Below are positions 7,428 to 18,045 of a stretch of DNA of 64,000 nt, in pieces (positions within the stretch are counted from its first letter, which is position 1; every line of letters starts with the position of its first letter). Below the pieces are notes generated by a model. It worked only from the letters and a program-made list of their open reading frames with translations, was not told the DNA's origin and did not search any database. Location of the stretch: positions 3,224,001 through 3,288,000 of the forward strand of contig NZ_CP114014.1 of the NCBI RefSeq assembly GCF_040581415.1, given 5' to 3'. The DNA comes from Paraconexibacter sp040581415 (lineage in GTDB: Bacteria > Actinomycetota > Thermoleophilia > Solirubrobacterales > Solirubrobacteraceae). A program made the position numbers and the translations under genes.

Positions 7428-8291
7428 CTATCGCAACGTCGCCGTCTCAGGGAACGCCCCGAGCAGCAACGAGTTGAGCAAGTAGTTGTAGACGTAGATC
7501 AACGAAAACGCGACCACGACCGCCTGGTTGACCGCGCGACCCACACCCGCCGATCCGCCCTTGGCGTTCATCCCCTTGTAACAACAGACGATCGCGATGA
7601 TGAACCCGAACGTCAGCACCTTCAGACCGTTGAACACGATCTCCGCAATCGTGAAGTTCGACCCGAACGTCGCCACAAACCCCGCCGCGGTCTCCTTCCA
7701 CACCGTCATGTTCGCCACCATCTGCCCGACGATCGAGATCAGCGTGTTCCAGTAGTTGAACACCACCGTCATCAACCCCAGCGCCAGGAACCGCGGGACG
7801 ATCAACGACTTGATCAGATCCGTACCCAGCACCGCGAGAGCGTCCAGCTCATCCCGGATCTTCCGGGCACCAAGATCAGAACAGATCGCGGTGCCGGCCA
7901 CACCCGCCACGACCATGCCGTTGATCCACGTCGCCAGCTCCCGGATCGACGCCATGATCGCGAACGACCCCAAACGATCCGTCGTCGCCAAAGTCGCGAT
8001 GATCGACCCACCCGTAATACCCGGGGCACCCCACGAGAACACCGCGGTGCAGAACATGCACGGAATGAACGCCCGCTTGACCACCAGCCACGACTGCTCG
8101 ATGAACTCAGGCCCCCACGAATACGGCGGCGTGAACATCGACACGATCGTCTGACCGGTCAACATGATCATGCCGGCCAGCTGCTCCAGCCAGCCAAAGG
8201 GGCCATTGCCAAGCGTGGGCTTGGGAGCCGGACGAACGGGGCCTCCCTCAAGGCCTATACCGGGACCAGTAACTACCTCTTGCGTCGCCAC
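7428..8291 (-). CDS. YrbE/MlaE-family ABC permease, first of pair
   Basis: A 287-residue permease. I place the start at GTG 8291 because GGAGG lies 7 bases upstream; a GTG at 8393 would add 34 residues of Arg-rich, non-conserved sequence. The MlaE signature is SDLGARKIRDELDALAVLGT (about residues 150-170), followed by AKGGSAGVGRAVNQAVV near the C terminus. It is the same length as its partner, as usual for YrbE A/B heterodimers. The set normally continues into six mce genes in Actinobacteria; here both flanks hold unrelated genes. Confidence 0.9.
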   Translation of the reverse strand: MATQEVVTGPGIGLEGGPVRPAPKPTLGNGPFGWLEQLAGMIMLTGQTIVSMFTPPYSWGPEFIEQSWLVVKRAFIPCMFCTAVFSWGAPGITGGSIIATLATTDRLGSFAIMASIRELATWINGMVVAGVAGTAICSDLGARKIRDELDALAVLGTDLIKSLIVPRFLALGLMTVVFNYWNTLISIVGQMVANMTVWKETAAGFVATFGSNFTIAEIVFNGLKVLTFGFIIAIVCCYKGMNAKGGSAGVGRAVNQAVVVAFSLIYVYNYLLNSLLLGAFPETATLR

Positions 8292-8442
8292 AGGGCGCCT
8301 CCGCAATGTCGGTGTACGTTGATCCTCTCTCTGCCCGATAGCTTCGCACGCCCCCGGCCGGCGGATCACGCACGCGGAGCGGCCGGGCGCCATCCTGTCC
8401 GCGCGATGCCGGCAGCGCGGCGCAGAGCCGCTCGTGACGGGG

Positions 8443-10677
8443 TCAGCCCCAGGCGTCCGCGAGGTGGCTAATCTTGCGATCCAGGTACGGCCCGAGCGTC
8501 GTCGAGTACTCGCGCGTCAGGTGGTGCACGTCCTTGTAGACGAGCACGCCGCCGATGACCACGTCGCAGCGCTTGGGGTCGCACAGGTAGTTCGACATGT
8601 CCACGACCTGCGCCCGCGGCGGACCGATCTGCCGCGCCGCCCGCGCGGCCGGATCGTCCGCGATCGCCTTGCTGCGCGCCACGCTGCAGGCAGGCCCGGC
8701 CTCCTTGTCGTCCGCCGTCGCCGCGTCGACGCAGTCGAGCGTGTCGGTATGGACCTTCGGGGTGTCCCGCAGCACCACGATGTGCTTGATGTTCGGCGGC
8801 AGCGCCTCCCAGGCGGCCCGGTAGCCGTCGAGCTTCGCCTCGGCCATCGTCTTGCCCGCCGGCACCTCGACCTTCCCGCCCGTGATGTTGGAGAGGACGA
8901 CGGTGTCCACCTGCGGGTTCTTGGCCAACATCCGCGGGACCTCGCGGTTCCACTGGATGCAGCGCGAGCGGGTCGGCTCGGGCAGGTCGTACGGCGCCCG
9001 CGAGAACGGGCAGCCCGTCCGCGTGATCGAGAGGCCGTGCCAGCCCTCCTTCTTCGCGACGACCTCCATGCCGGCGCGCCAGTGCGTCGCGTGGCTGTCC
9101 CCGATCAGCGCGAACGTCCGCTTCGCCTCGGCCGGCGGGACGCCGAACTCGCAGATGCTCACGCTGCTGACCTTCGTCTTGCGCGTGCAGGCGGGGTTCT
9201 CCTCGTTGCGCGCCTCCAGCGGGGACGGGACGACGGTGAGCCGCAGCGCCGGGTTGCGGCACGGCACACGCGGGTCCTGGGACGCCGCGCCGAAGCAGGG
9301 CGGGCGCTCGGCGATCGTCTCCTCCGTCTTCGCCTGGGCGTCCCGGAGCTTGTCCTCGACGTGGTCGGAGCCGGTGACGGCGATGCTGTAGACGCCCGCG
9401 GTGATGAAGAGCGCGAGGGCGAACGTCAGCACCGGCCGGGCCCGGCTGAGGGTCCGGTTCTGCCGGACGGGGTCCTCGATGTAGACCTTGCTGGCCCAGG
9501 CGAAGCCGACGCCGAGCACGAAGACGAGGGCCCGGATCGGGTCGGTGGTGTCGTGGCTCAGGACGTAGGGCGCCAGGACGAGCAGCGGCCAGTGCCAGAG
9601 GTAGAGCGAGTAGGAGATGTCGCCGAAGAACTGCACGGAGCGGACGCGGTAGCCCGCGCTCGGCGAGAGCAGGCCCGTGGGCGCCCCCGCCTGGATGATG
9701 GCGAGCGTCCCCAGGACCGGCAGCAGCGCGGTGTAGCTGGGGAACGGCGTGGAGTCGGTGTAGAGCAGCGCCGCGACCGCGATCGCGGCGATCCCCGCCC
9801 ACGCCAGCGCGATCCGCGGGAGGGCGCGGCCACGGCCCGTCATCCCGACGAGCGCCAGCAGGCCGCCGGCGCCGAACTCCCACGCACGTGTCGGCGTGAT
9901 GAAGTAGGCCTGCGCCGGGTCGCTCGCGGTCAGGACGACCGAGTAGATGAAGCTGACCGCGGTGACGCCGCCCAGGATCAGCAGGATCCGGCGGCGCCGG
10001 TAGATGCGGTGCCCGCGCCCGACGACCGTCGCGGCCAGGATCAGGATCGGCCAGACGAGGTAGAACTGCTCCTCGGCCGAGAGCGACCAGAAGTGCTGGA
10101 CGGGCGACGGGGCGTCCTCGGCCCGCAGGTAGTCGACGCTCGTCGACGCCAGGTGCCAGTTCTGCACGTAGGTCGCGCTGGCGCGGATGTCGTCCAGGAA
10201 CGACTGCCAGTGCACCTCGGGGACCACCGCGATCGTCGCGAGCCCGCAGAAGAACAGCGTCGTCAGCGACGCCGGCAGCAGGCGGCGGGCCCGACGGGCC
10301 CAGAAGCCGGCGAGCGAGACGCGCCCCTCCTTGTCGACCTCGCGCAGCAGGTGCCCGGTGATCAGGAACCCGGAGATGGCGAAGAAAACATCGACGCCGA
10401 CGTAGCCGCCGCTCAGGACCGACGGCCACAGGTGGTAGACGACGACGAGCAGGACGGCGGCCGCGCGGAGCGCCTGGATCTCCGGGAGGACGGGGCCGGG
10501 CGCGGCCGGACCGGGACGCGGCGCCGGGGCGTCGGGCGCGAAAGTTGGCGGGGCAGGGCCACTCGCGGTGGCCGTGCCACCGAGGTGGAGCTCGCGCACG
10601 GGGGTCAAGTGTAGAACTGGCAGGGGTTTTTCCGCGTCAGCCTGCGCGGCGGGTGCCGGGCGGCTGTCGGTCATCAC
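8443..10677 (-). CDS. OafA/YrhL-type acyltransferase with C-terminal SGNH domain
   Basis: A 744-residue protein in two parts. Residues about 70-430 form an acyltransferase-3 membrane domain: LRAAAVLLVVVYHLWP with the catalytic-type His, GYVGVDVFFAISGFLITG, WARRARRLLPA and HFWSLSAEEQFYLVWP. The remainder is a periplasm-side SGNH domain: LIGDSHATHWRAG (block I) and DVHHLTREYS (block V), with paired cysteines between. Such fusions O-acylate peptidoglycan, teichoic-type or exopolysaccharide glycans. The N-terminal 70 residues are Pro/Ala-rich and probably cytosolic. GTG 10677 and the adjacent ATG 10674 are equivalent starts. The acceptor glycan is unknown; no glycan cluster surrounds it. Confidence 0.92.
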   Translation of the reverse strand: MMTDSRPAPAAQADAEKPLPVLHLTPVRELHLGGTATASGPAPPTFAPDAPAPRPGPAAPGPVLPEIQALRAAAVLLVVVYHLWPSVLSGGYVGVDVFFAISGFLITGHLLREVDKEGRVSLAGFWARRARRLLPASLTTLFFCGLATIAVVPEVHWQSFLDDIRASATYVQNWHLASTSVDYLRAEDAPSPVQHFWSLSAEEQFYLVWPILILAATVVGRGHRIYRRRRILLILGGVTAVSFIYSVVLTASDPAQAYFITPTRAWEFGAGGLLALVGMTGRGRALPRIALAWAGIAAIAVAALLYTDSTPFPSYTALLPVLGTLAIIQAGAPTGLLSPSAGYRVRSVQFFGDISYSLYLWHWPLLVLAPYVLSHDTTDPIRALVFVLGVGFAWASKVYIEDPVRQNRTLSRARPVLTFALALFITAGVYSIAVTGSDHVEDKLRDAQAKTEETIAERPPCFGAASQDPRVPCRNPALRLTVVPSPLEARNEENPACTRKTKVSSVSICEFGVPPAEAKRTFALIGDSHATHWRAGMEVVAKKEGWHGLSITRTGCPFSRAPYDLPEPTRSRCIQWNREVPRMLAKNPQVDTVVLSNITGGKVEVPAGKTMAEAKLDGYRAAWEALPPNIKHIVVLRDTPKVHTDTLDCVDAATADDKEAGPACSVARSKAIADDPAARAARQIGPPRAQVVDMSNYLCDPKRCDVVIGGVLVYKDVHHLTREYSTTLGPYLDRKISHLADAWG

Positions 10678-10743
10678 CCCCCTGCAACGCGCGCGAGCGC
10701 CAGAGGTTGCACGCCGTCGCGTGGCCCCTGACCGCCGGCGGTG

Positions 10744-12144
10744 CTACTTGATGCGCTTCTCGCAGTCGTTCGCGACCTTGGCCTTCTTGTTCGCCTGGAC
10801 GGTGTCGTACCCGGGGCCGCAGTGGATCGTCGTGCTCTTCTTGGTGTACGAGATGATCTCGTCGTTGCCGGACCCGGCGTACACCACGTTCGGTCCCTTG
10901 CCGCGCAGGCGGATGACGTCGTCGCCCTCCTGGCCGAGGATGCGGTTGCGTCCGGTGCCGCCCTGCAGGTAGTCCGCGCCCGCGCCGCCCTCGATGCGGT
11001 TGCGCCCAGGGCCGCCGTACACGATGTCCTTGCCGCCGCCGGCGAAGAGCTGGTCGAGGTCGGAGCTCTTGTCGCCGTTCAGCAGGTTGCCCCAGAGGAC
11101 GTCGTCCCCCTTGCCGGCGTGGATCGTGTCGGCGCCGTGGCTACCGAGGAGGTTGTCGTTGCGGTCCGTCCCGGTCTTCGAGCCACCGGTCTTCGGGGCG
11201 ATCCACGTGATGCCGACGGAGGGGTGCTTCGGCGGCGCAGCGGCGGTGCGGATGGTCTCGCAGTTCTTGATGCCGCCCTCGCGCAGGAGCTGGTCGTCGG
11301 AGATACCGCCCGGCGCCGAGCGGCGGTCCATGACGATCACGTCGTTGCCCGGACCGCAGTCGACGCCCAGCACGCTGTGGCCGTCGTTGATGCGGATCAG
11401 GTCCTCGCCGGCGCCCCCGTACATGATGTCGCCGCCCGAGTCGGAGTACAGGATGTCGTTGCCGTTCCCGCCGTAGGTGACGTCGGGGCCGCTGCCGCCG
11501 TGCAGGATGTCGTCACCGTCCCCGCCGTTCAGCTTGTCCTCCGCGGGGCCGCCGTACAGGATGTCGTTCCCGCCGCCGCCCTTGAGGTCGTCGAGGCCGA
11601 ACCCGCCGGACAGGACGTCGCGGCCGTCGCCCCCGCTGAGCAGGTCGCCGCCGGCGGCACCGTCGACCCAGTCGTCGCCGGCGTTGCCGTAGACCTTGTC
11701 CGGACCGGTCTCGCCGTAGAGCTGGTCGTTGCCGCCGAGGCCCTTCAGCGTGTCGACCCCGCCGAGGCCGTACAGGATGTCCGGGCCGCTGGTGCCGCGC
11801 AGGCTGTCGTGCGGCTGGCCGCCCTTGAGCGTGCGGAGGGAGTACGTGACCGGCAGCGGGGCGTTCGGCGGAATGGCGCTGTCCAGGTCGATGTCCGGCG
11901 CGACGATCGACGGCAGGCCGTTGTCGACCGGCGTCGTAGGGGTCGTCGGGGTGGTGGGCGTCGTCGGGACGGTGGGGATCGTCGGCGTCGTCGGCGTGGT
12001 CGGCTGGGTCGGCGTCGTCGGCGGGCAGAAGATGACCAGGAAGCAGCCGGACGCCTGCGCCTGGCTGGTCGCCGGGGCGATCCCGAGCGCGAGCCCGGCC
12101 GCTGCGGCGGCAGTCAGGAGGAGTCGAGGCGCCCGCGGCTTCAT
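10744..12144 (-). CDS. Secreted RTX-like calcium-binding repeat protein
   Basis: A 466-residue protein. ATG 12144 begins a good signal peptide (MKPRAPRLLLTAAAAAGLAL, cleavage near ATSQAQA). A Thr/Pro stalk of TTP/TIPTVP repeats covers about residues 40-75, followed by many glycine-aspartate nonapeptide repeats of the type GGNDILYGG, GGDGRDVLSGG and GAGEDLIR. These form calcium-binding parallel beta-rolls outside the cell. A frame extending upstream to 12225 adds only Arg-rich residues and is rejected. There is no catalytic module and no type I secretion gene nearby, so Sec export and a surface-structural or adhesive role are more likely than toxin activity. Confidence 0.88.
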   Translation of the reverse strand: MKPRAPRLLLTAAAAAGLALGIAPATSQAQASGCFLVIFCPPTTPTQPTTPTTPTIPTVPTTPTTPTTPTTPVDNGLPSIVAPDIDLDSAIPPNAPLPVTYSLRTLKGGQPHDSLRGTSGPDILYGLGGVDTLKGLGGNDQLYGETGPDKVYGNAGDDWVDGAAGGDLLSGGDGRDVLSGGFGLDDLKGGGGNDILYGGPAEDKLNGGDGDDILHGGSGPDVTYGGNGNDILYSDSGGDIMYGGAGEDLIRINDGHSVLGVDCGPGNDVIVMDRRSAPGGISDDQLLREGGIKNCETIRTAAAPPKHPSVGITWIAPKTGGSKTGTDRNDNLLGSHGADTIHAGKGDDVLWGNLLNGDKSSDLDQLFAGGGKDIVYGGPGRNRIEGGAGADYLQGGTGRNRILGQEGDDVIRLRGKGPNVVYAGSGNDEIISYTKKSTTIHCGPGYDTVQANKKAKVANDCEKRIK

Positions 12145-12252
12145 GCCGTCTGCATCGGCCGGTCCGAGCGCGCGCTTGACCCGTCGCCGCCGGATTCTCA
12201 GCTTTCGCGCGCCCGGTTGACCCACACGGCGCGGCGCAGGGCGTCGGCCCGG

Positions 12253-13185
12253 TCAGCGGCAGGCGATCTCGGCGGCGAGCCGCAGGGCCGCCTCGGCCTT
12301 CGCGGTCATCCGCGTGAGCCCGTAGGCGTCGAGGGTGGCGCGCGGCAGCTCGTCCTCGGTGAAGTTCGACGCGGTGAGGCGCTGCATCAGGGCGACGATC
12401 TCCGCCTGTGGCACCTCGTCCAGGGTGCGCGGGCCCAGCTCGCGCACGCGGACCGGCGGTGACCCCGCGGGGCGCAGCAGCTCGTCGTCCTCGCCCCCGG
12501 CAGCGGGCGCGGACTCGAGCTCGATCGCGCCCGCCTGGCGCAGCCGGTAGGCCGACCCCGACAGCGGCGCCCGCGCGATCGTCGTCAGCGCCTTCCCGCC
12601 GGCCGCCCGGTTGTAGAGGCGGTACGCCCGCGAGGCGAGGATCGGCCCCTCCTTCGCCACGATCTCCAGCAGCACCGGGCCGATGGCCTCGCGCCCGGCG
12701 GTGCGGGGGTCCGGTACGGCCCTCGCCTCCCACGGCGTGTACGGGGAGAGCGCGATGCCGCCGTCGGTCCGGACGGGCTCGGCGTCGGCCCACTCGGCGA
12801 GGGGCCAGCCCGCGATCGCGGCGGACGGCGTCTGGGGATCGGGCAGCGCGACGACCTCCACCAGGCCGAGGCGCGCGACCTGCTCGCGCTGGGCGTCGGC
12901 GCCCGGCCCGCTGACGATCACGCAGGCCACGGCGAGGCCGACGGCCCGCGCGGCCTCGACGGTCAGCAGCGCGTGGTTCGCGAGGTCCGGTCCCGCCGGC
13001 GCCAGCACGCAGACGACGGCACCGCGGGCCCGTGCGTCGTCGCGGACCGTCCCGTCCCCGGCCGTGCTGAGCAGCCCCGTCGCGGCGGCCGCGGTGGCCG
13101 TCCCGTCCAGGGCGCGTTCCAGGCCACGGACGAGGTCGCGGGCGTCGAGCCCGGCGGTGGTCGACACGACAAGGAGCTCCGGCAT
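12253..13185 (-). CDS. Hypothetical protein with BioD-like N-terminal part
   Basis: A 310-residue protein from ATG 13185 (MPELLVVSTTAGLDARDL). Residues about 50-130 (APAGPDLANHALLTVEAAR, GLAVACVIVSGPG) resemble the part of dethiobiotin-synthetase/CobQ-like ATPases that follows the P-loop, but no P-loop is visible. A second block near residues 185-235 (EIVAKEGPILASRAYRLYN, GGKALTTIAR) recalls the DUF3320 helical unit found in helicase-related proteins. The combination is not one I recognise. It is divergent from the small membrane gene at 13210 with 24 bases between starts. A degenerate nucleotide-binding fold joined to a DNA-associated helical unit is possible, but this is a guess. Confidence 0.75.
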   Translation of the reverse strand: MPELLVVSTTAGLDARDLVRGLERALDGTATAAAATGLLSTAGDGTVRDDARARGAVVCVLAPAGPDLANHALLTVEAARAVGLAVACVIVSGPGADAQREQVARLGLVEVVALPDPQTPSAAIAGWPLAEWADAEPVRTDGGIALSPYTPWEARAVPDPRTAGREAIGPVLLEIVAKEGPILASRAYRLYNRAAGGKALTTIARAPLSGSAYRLRQAGAIELESAPAAGGEDDELLRPAGSPPVRVRELGPRTLDEVPQAEIVALMQRLTASNFTEDELPRATLDAYGLTRMTAKAEAALRLAAEIACR

Positions 13186-13209
13186 CGAATCGGAGGATAA
13201 TCCGCCGCG

Positions 13210-13434
13210 ATGCGCTCGATTTTCAGCTTCTACCGCGCCAACCCGGTGATCCTCGTGCTCGCCCTCGTGGTCGGGCTCGGCCTGAGCCTGCTCGTCAGCG
13301 TGGCGGGAAGCGACGGGATCCTCGGGCCGATCATCCTCGCGGTGGCGGTCGGGGTCATGATCGGCCTCGGCGTCGCGGCCGCTCGCGCACCGGATAGGGA
13401 CGACGACGAGGACGAGCTGGACGACCTCGACTGA
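13210..13434 (+). CDS. Small membrane protein with acidic tail
   Basis: A 74-residue protein from ATG 13210, with GGAGG 13 bases upstream. Two membrane segments (about 13-33 and 38-57) separated by SDGI are followed by a strongly acidic cytosolic tail (RDDDEDELDDLD). No family recognised. It is divergent from the 310-residue gene on the minus strand; with only 24 bases between starts, the two promoters must overlap each other's genes. Confidence 0.7.
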   Translation: MRSIFSFYRANPVILVLALVVGLGLSLLVSVAGSDGILGPIILAVAVGVMIGLGVAAARAPDRDDDEDELDDLD

Positions 13435-13502
13435 CACACCGCCGCCCGCCTCTGGACGGATATGCGATTGCGGGCCGGGGTCGCGGCACCGAAGCAGGAA
13501 GC

Positions 13503-13715
13503 ATGGACGCCCCCCTCGTCAGCTGCCAGGACTGCTCGCGCACATGGCACAGCCGGACGATGGCGGACGGGCTGCGCACGATCGGGCACTGCCCGCGCTG
13601 CAGCGGCACGCTGGCCTGGGCCGAGGACGCAGGCGATGCCGCCGTCGTGGCGACGCCGGCCGGTGCGGCGGCGGACGTCGCCCCGCACCTCGTGCTCGGC
13701 CTGCCGCGCCGCTGA
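13503..13715 (+). CDS. Small zinc-ribbon protein
   Basis: A 70-residue protein from ATG 13503 after GGAAG. Cysteines form CQDC (about residues 8-11) and CPRC (about 30-33), the spacing of a zinc ribbon; the C-terminal half is Ala/Gly-rich and probably disordered. A single zinc knuckle of this size suggests nucleic-acid or protein binding. No family name can be given. It converges on another small Cys gene at 13748. Confidence 0.65.
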   Translation: MDAPLVSCQDCSRTWHSRTMADGLRTIGHCPRCSGTLAWAEDAGDAAVVATPAGAAADVAPHLVLGLPRR

Positions 13716-13747
13716 TCGCCAGGCGCGCCCGACGCCCGGCCGCGTGG

Positions 13748-13918
13748 TCAGGGTCGCGGCTCGCGCCCCGCGCAGCGCAGGACCGGCAGCCGCGGGTACT
13801 TGGGGTAGGACGGGTCGATTTTGTTGCGCGTGCACATCGAGAACTCCGATCCGCGGCCGCTGCGGATGACCTTCTGGAAGCGGCAGGACGTACAGAGGCC
13901 GATGGGCGTCGCAGGCAT
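13748..13918 (-). CDS. Small conserved-type Cys protein
   Basis: A 56-residue protein from ATG 13918 (MPATPIGLCTSCRFQ). It carries CTSC, a later single Cys in SMCTR, the motif DPSYPKYPRLPVLRC and a C-terminal GREPRP. The four cysteines can bind one zinc. Proteins of this pattern (a basic N-terminal CxxC, then YPKYPRLPV and a last Cys) occur widely as uncharacterised small proteins in bacteria. Frames reaching farther upstream add implausible residues, so ATG 13918 is preferred. It is divergent from the ABC exporter with 76 bases between starts. Confidence 0.75.
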   Translation of the reverse strand: MPATPIGLCTSCRFQKVIRSGRGSEFSMCTRNKIDPSYPKYPRLPVLRCAGREPRP

Positions 13919-13994
13919 TCGCCGGCAAGGATGACATCTGACGCCCTCACCCAGCGATCGTTGCGGAAGCAACTAGATAGACTGGGACGGCTTC

Positions 13995-15763
13995 ATGGCG
14001 ACCTTCTGGCGACTCCTCACCTTCCTGCGGCCCTACCGGGCAGGCGTCATCGCGTCCCTCGGGCTCGCCGTCCTCGCGATGGTCGCCACGGTCTCCATCC
14101 CCTACCTCACCGGGCGCGCGATCGACGAGGTGCGCGGTGGCGACAAGGACGCGCTGATGGTGCTCGGCGGCGCGGTGGCGATCGCCGGCCTCCTGCGCCT
14201 GGTGCTGACGATCTTCCGGCGGCTGGTCGCCGGCCGGGTGTCGCTCGGCGTCGAGTACGACCTGCGCCGCATGCTGTTCGGGCACCTGCTGAAGCAGGAG
14301 CTCGCGTTCTTCGACCGCCAGCAGACCGGGCAGCTCATGTCGCGGGCGACCGTCGACCTCGCCAGCGTCCGCTTCTTCCTCGGCTACGGCCTGGTCTTCC
14401 TGGTGCAGTCCGCCCTGACGATCGTCCTCGCGTCGGTCGCGATGATCATCACCGACCCGCTGCTGGCCGCGATCGCGCTGGCGCCCGTCCCGGTCGTCGT
14501 CTACACCGCCACCCGCTACGGCCGTCAGTCGCGGCCGGCGATCCAGGAGGTCCAGCAGCGCCTCGCCGAGCTCACGGCCGACGTCGAGGAGAACATCTCC
14601 GGGGTCCGCGTGGTGAAGGCGTTCGCCGCCGAGGAGCGCCAGCTCGACCGCTTCTCGCGCGGCGTCGGGCGGGTCTTCGACCAGTCGATGGTCTCCACGC
14701 GCCTGCAGGCGCGGTACAACCCGCTGATCGGGTTCCTGCCCCAGCTGGGGCTCGCGGCGCTGCTGTTCCTCGGCGGGCGGCGCGTCATCGACGGGGACCT
14801 CACCACCGGCCAGTTCGCGTCGTTCTACGCCTACCTGATCATGCTGCTGGGTCCCATGCGGATGCTCGGGATGGGCCTCGGCCTGGCGCAGCGGGCGACG
14901 GCGTCCGGCGTGCGGCTGTTCGAGATCCTCGACCGCGATCCGCAGATCGTCGCGCGGCCGGGCGCAGGCCCGCTGCCCGACGGCAACGGGCAGGTCGAGT
15001 TCCGGGACGTGACCCTGCAGTACGAGGGGACACGGTCGCCGGCGCTGCGGGACGTGTCGCTGACCGTCGCGCCGGGCCGGACCCTGGCGGTCGTCGGCGC
15101 GACGGGGTCCGGGAAGACCGCGCTCGTGCAGCTGATCGCCCGCCTGTACGACGTCAGCGATGGCGCCGTCCTGGTCGACGGCACCGATGTGCGGGACGTC
15201 GAGCCCGCCGCGCTGCGCTCGCAGATCGCGATCGTCGGGGACGACCCCTTCCTGTTCAGTGCCACCGTCGCCGAGAACATCGCCTACGCCCGCGCGGACG
15301 CGTCCCGCGAGGAGGTCGAGCTCGCCGCCGAGCGCGCGCAGGCCGCCGGCTTCATCGCCGCGCTGCCGGACGGCTACGACACGCGCATCGGCGAGCGGGG
15401 CCTGACGCTGTCCGGCGGCCAGCGCCAGCGGATCGCGATCGCCCGCGCGTTCCTGGCCGACCCCCGGATCCTGATCCTCGACGACGCGACGTCGTCGGTG
15501 GACGCGTCGACCGAGCAGGCGATCAAGGCGTCGCTGCGCGAGGTCATGGCGGGCCGGACGACGATCGTCATCGCGCATCGCCTCTCGACGATCGCGCTCG
15601 CCGACGAGATCGTGGTCCTGGAGGGCGGGACCGTCGCCGCCGCCGGCAGCCACGACGAGCTGCTGAGCGCCTCGCCGCTGTACCGCGAGCTCGTCGAGAA
15701 GGGCCTGCCCGACCAGGTCTTCCTGACGCGCAAGCCCGCCGAGCGCGAGGTGGCAGGCTTCTG

Positions 15764-15764
<1 letters not shown>
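13995..15764 (+). CDS. ABC exporter half-transporter A (degenerate Walker B)
   Basis: A 589-residue type IV ABC exporter subunit with six membrane helices in the first 310 residues and an ATPase domain after about 330. Walker A is VGATGSGKT, the signature is the intact LSGGQRQR, and Walker B ends ILILDDATSSVD: the catalytic Glu is replaced by Asp. The next gene starts inside its stop codon (TGATG), so they form a heterodimer. Together with the altered signature of the partner this makes one consensus and one degenerate ATP site, as in TM287/288-type exporters. The substrate is not predictable; drug or lipid export is usual for the family. Confidence 0.92.
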
Positions 15765-17593
<1,829 letters not shown>

Positions 17594-17605
17594 GACGGGC
17601 GGCGG

Positions 17606-17977
17606 TCAGCCCTGGGAGTCGAAGAAGCGGATGACCCGCTCGGCGTCGGCCTTGCTCTTGCACGTCACGCGGACGCCGCCCTCGCCCTTGCGCGGCTTGC
17701 AGACGAACCCGCGGACGGTGCAGGTGCGTGCGCGGTCCTGGATGAAGCCCTCCCCCGCCGGGATGCAGGCCGACGACCGCGCCCACGAGTAGATGACCCG
17801 CCGCGCACCGGGACAGGTGACCCCGTCGACGGTGAGCTGCTGCAGGAAGCGGTCGAAGGTCTCGCACGTCTGTGCGCGCTTCTTGGCGGGCGCCGCCGTG
17901 GCGGACGACGGGACGGCGACCACGAGGGTGGCGGTGGCGATCGCGGCGAGGACAGCCGGGCGACGTGTTGAGCTCAT
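17606..17977 (-). CDS. Secreted small Cys-rich protein
   Basis: A 123-residue protein starting at ATG 17977 (MSSTRRPAVLAAIATATLVV), with a clear signal peptide cleaved near SSATA. The mature part has six cysteines (QTCETF, VTCPG, SACIP, RTCTV, FVCKP, VTCKS) and a basic C-terminal half, suggesting three disulfides outside the cell. Frames reaching to 18316 are rejected because they precede the signal peptide with non-coding-like sequence. I know no family; the spacing resembles small secreted actinobacterial proteins of unknown role. Confidence 0.7.
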   Translation of the reverse strand: MSSTRRPAVLAAIATATLVVAVPSSATAAPAKKRAQTCETFDRFLQQLTVDGVTCPGARRVIYSWARSSACIPAGEGFIQDRARTCTVRGFVCKPRKGEGGVRVTCKSKADAERVIRFFDSQG

Positions 17978-18045
17978 GGTTCTGGACAATATTCGACGTC
18001 GGCACCGGGTCCAGGACGTCCGCTGACGGGTGGTAGCTTCCGCCG

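Noticed and set aside
8292..8393. Longer first YrbE protein starting at GTG 8393
   Set aside because: The extra 34 residues are unlike YrbE N termini, and GGAGG sits 7 bases before GTG 8291; the shorter form also equals its partner in length.
8434..10614. Very long plus-strand open frame opposite the acyltransferase
   Set aside because: It is the antisense shadow of a clear acyltransferase-SGNH protein; its translation is Arg/Asp/Val-rich with no domain, as expected in high-GC DNA.
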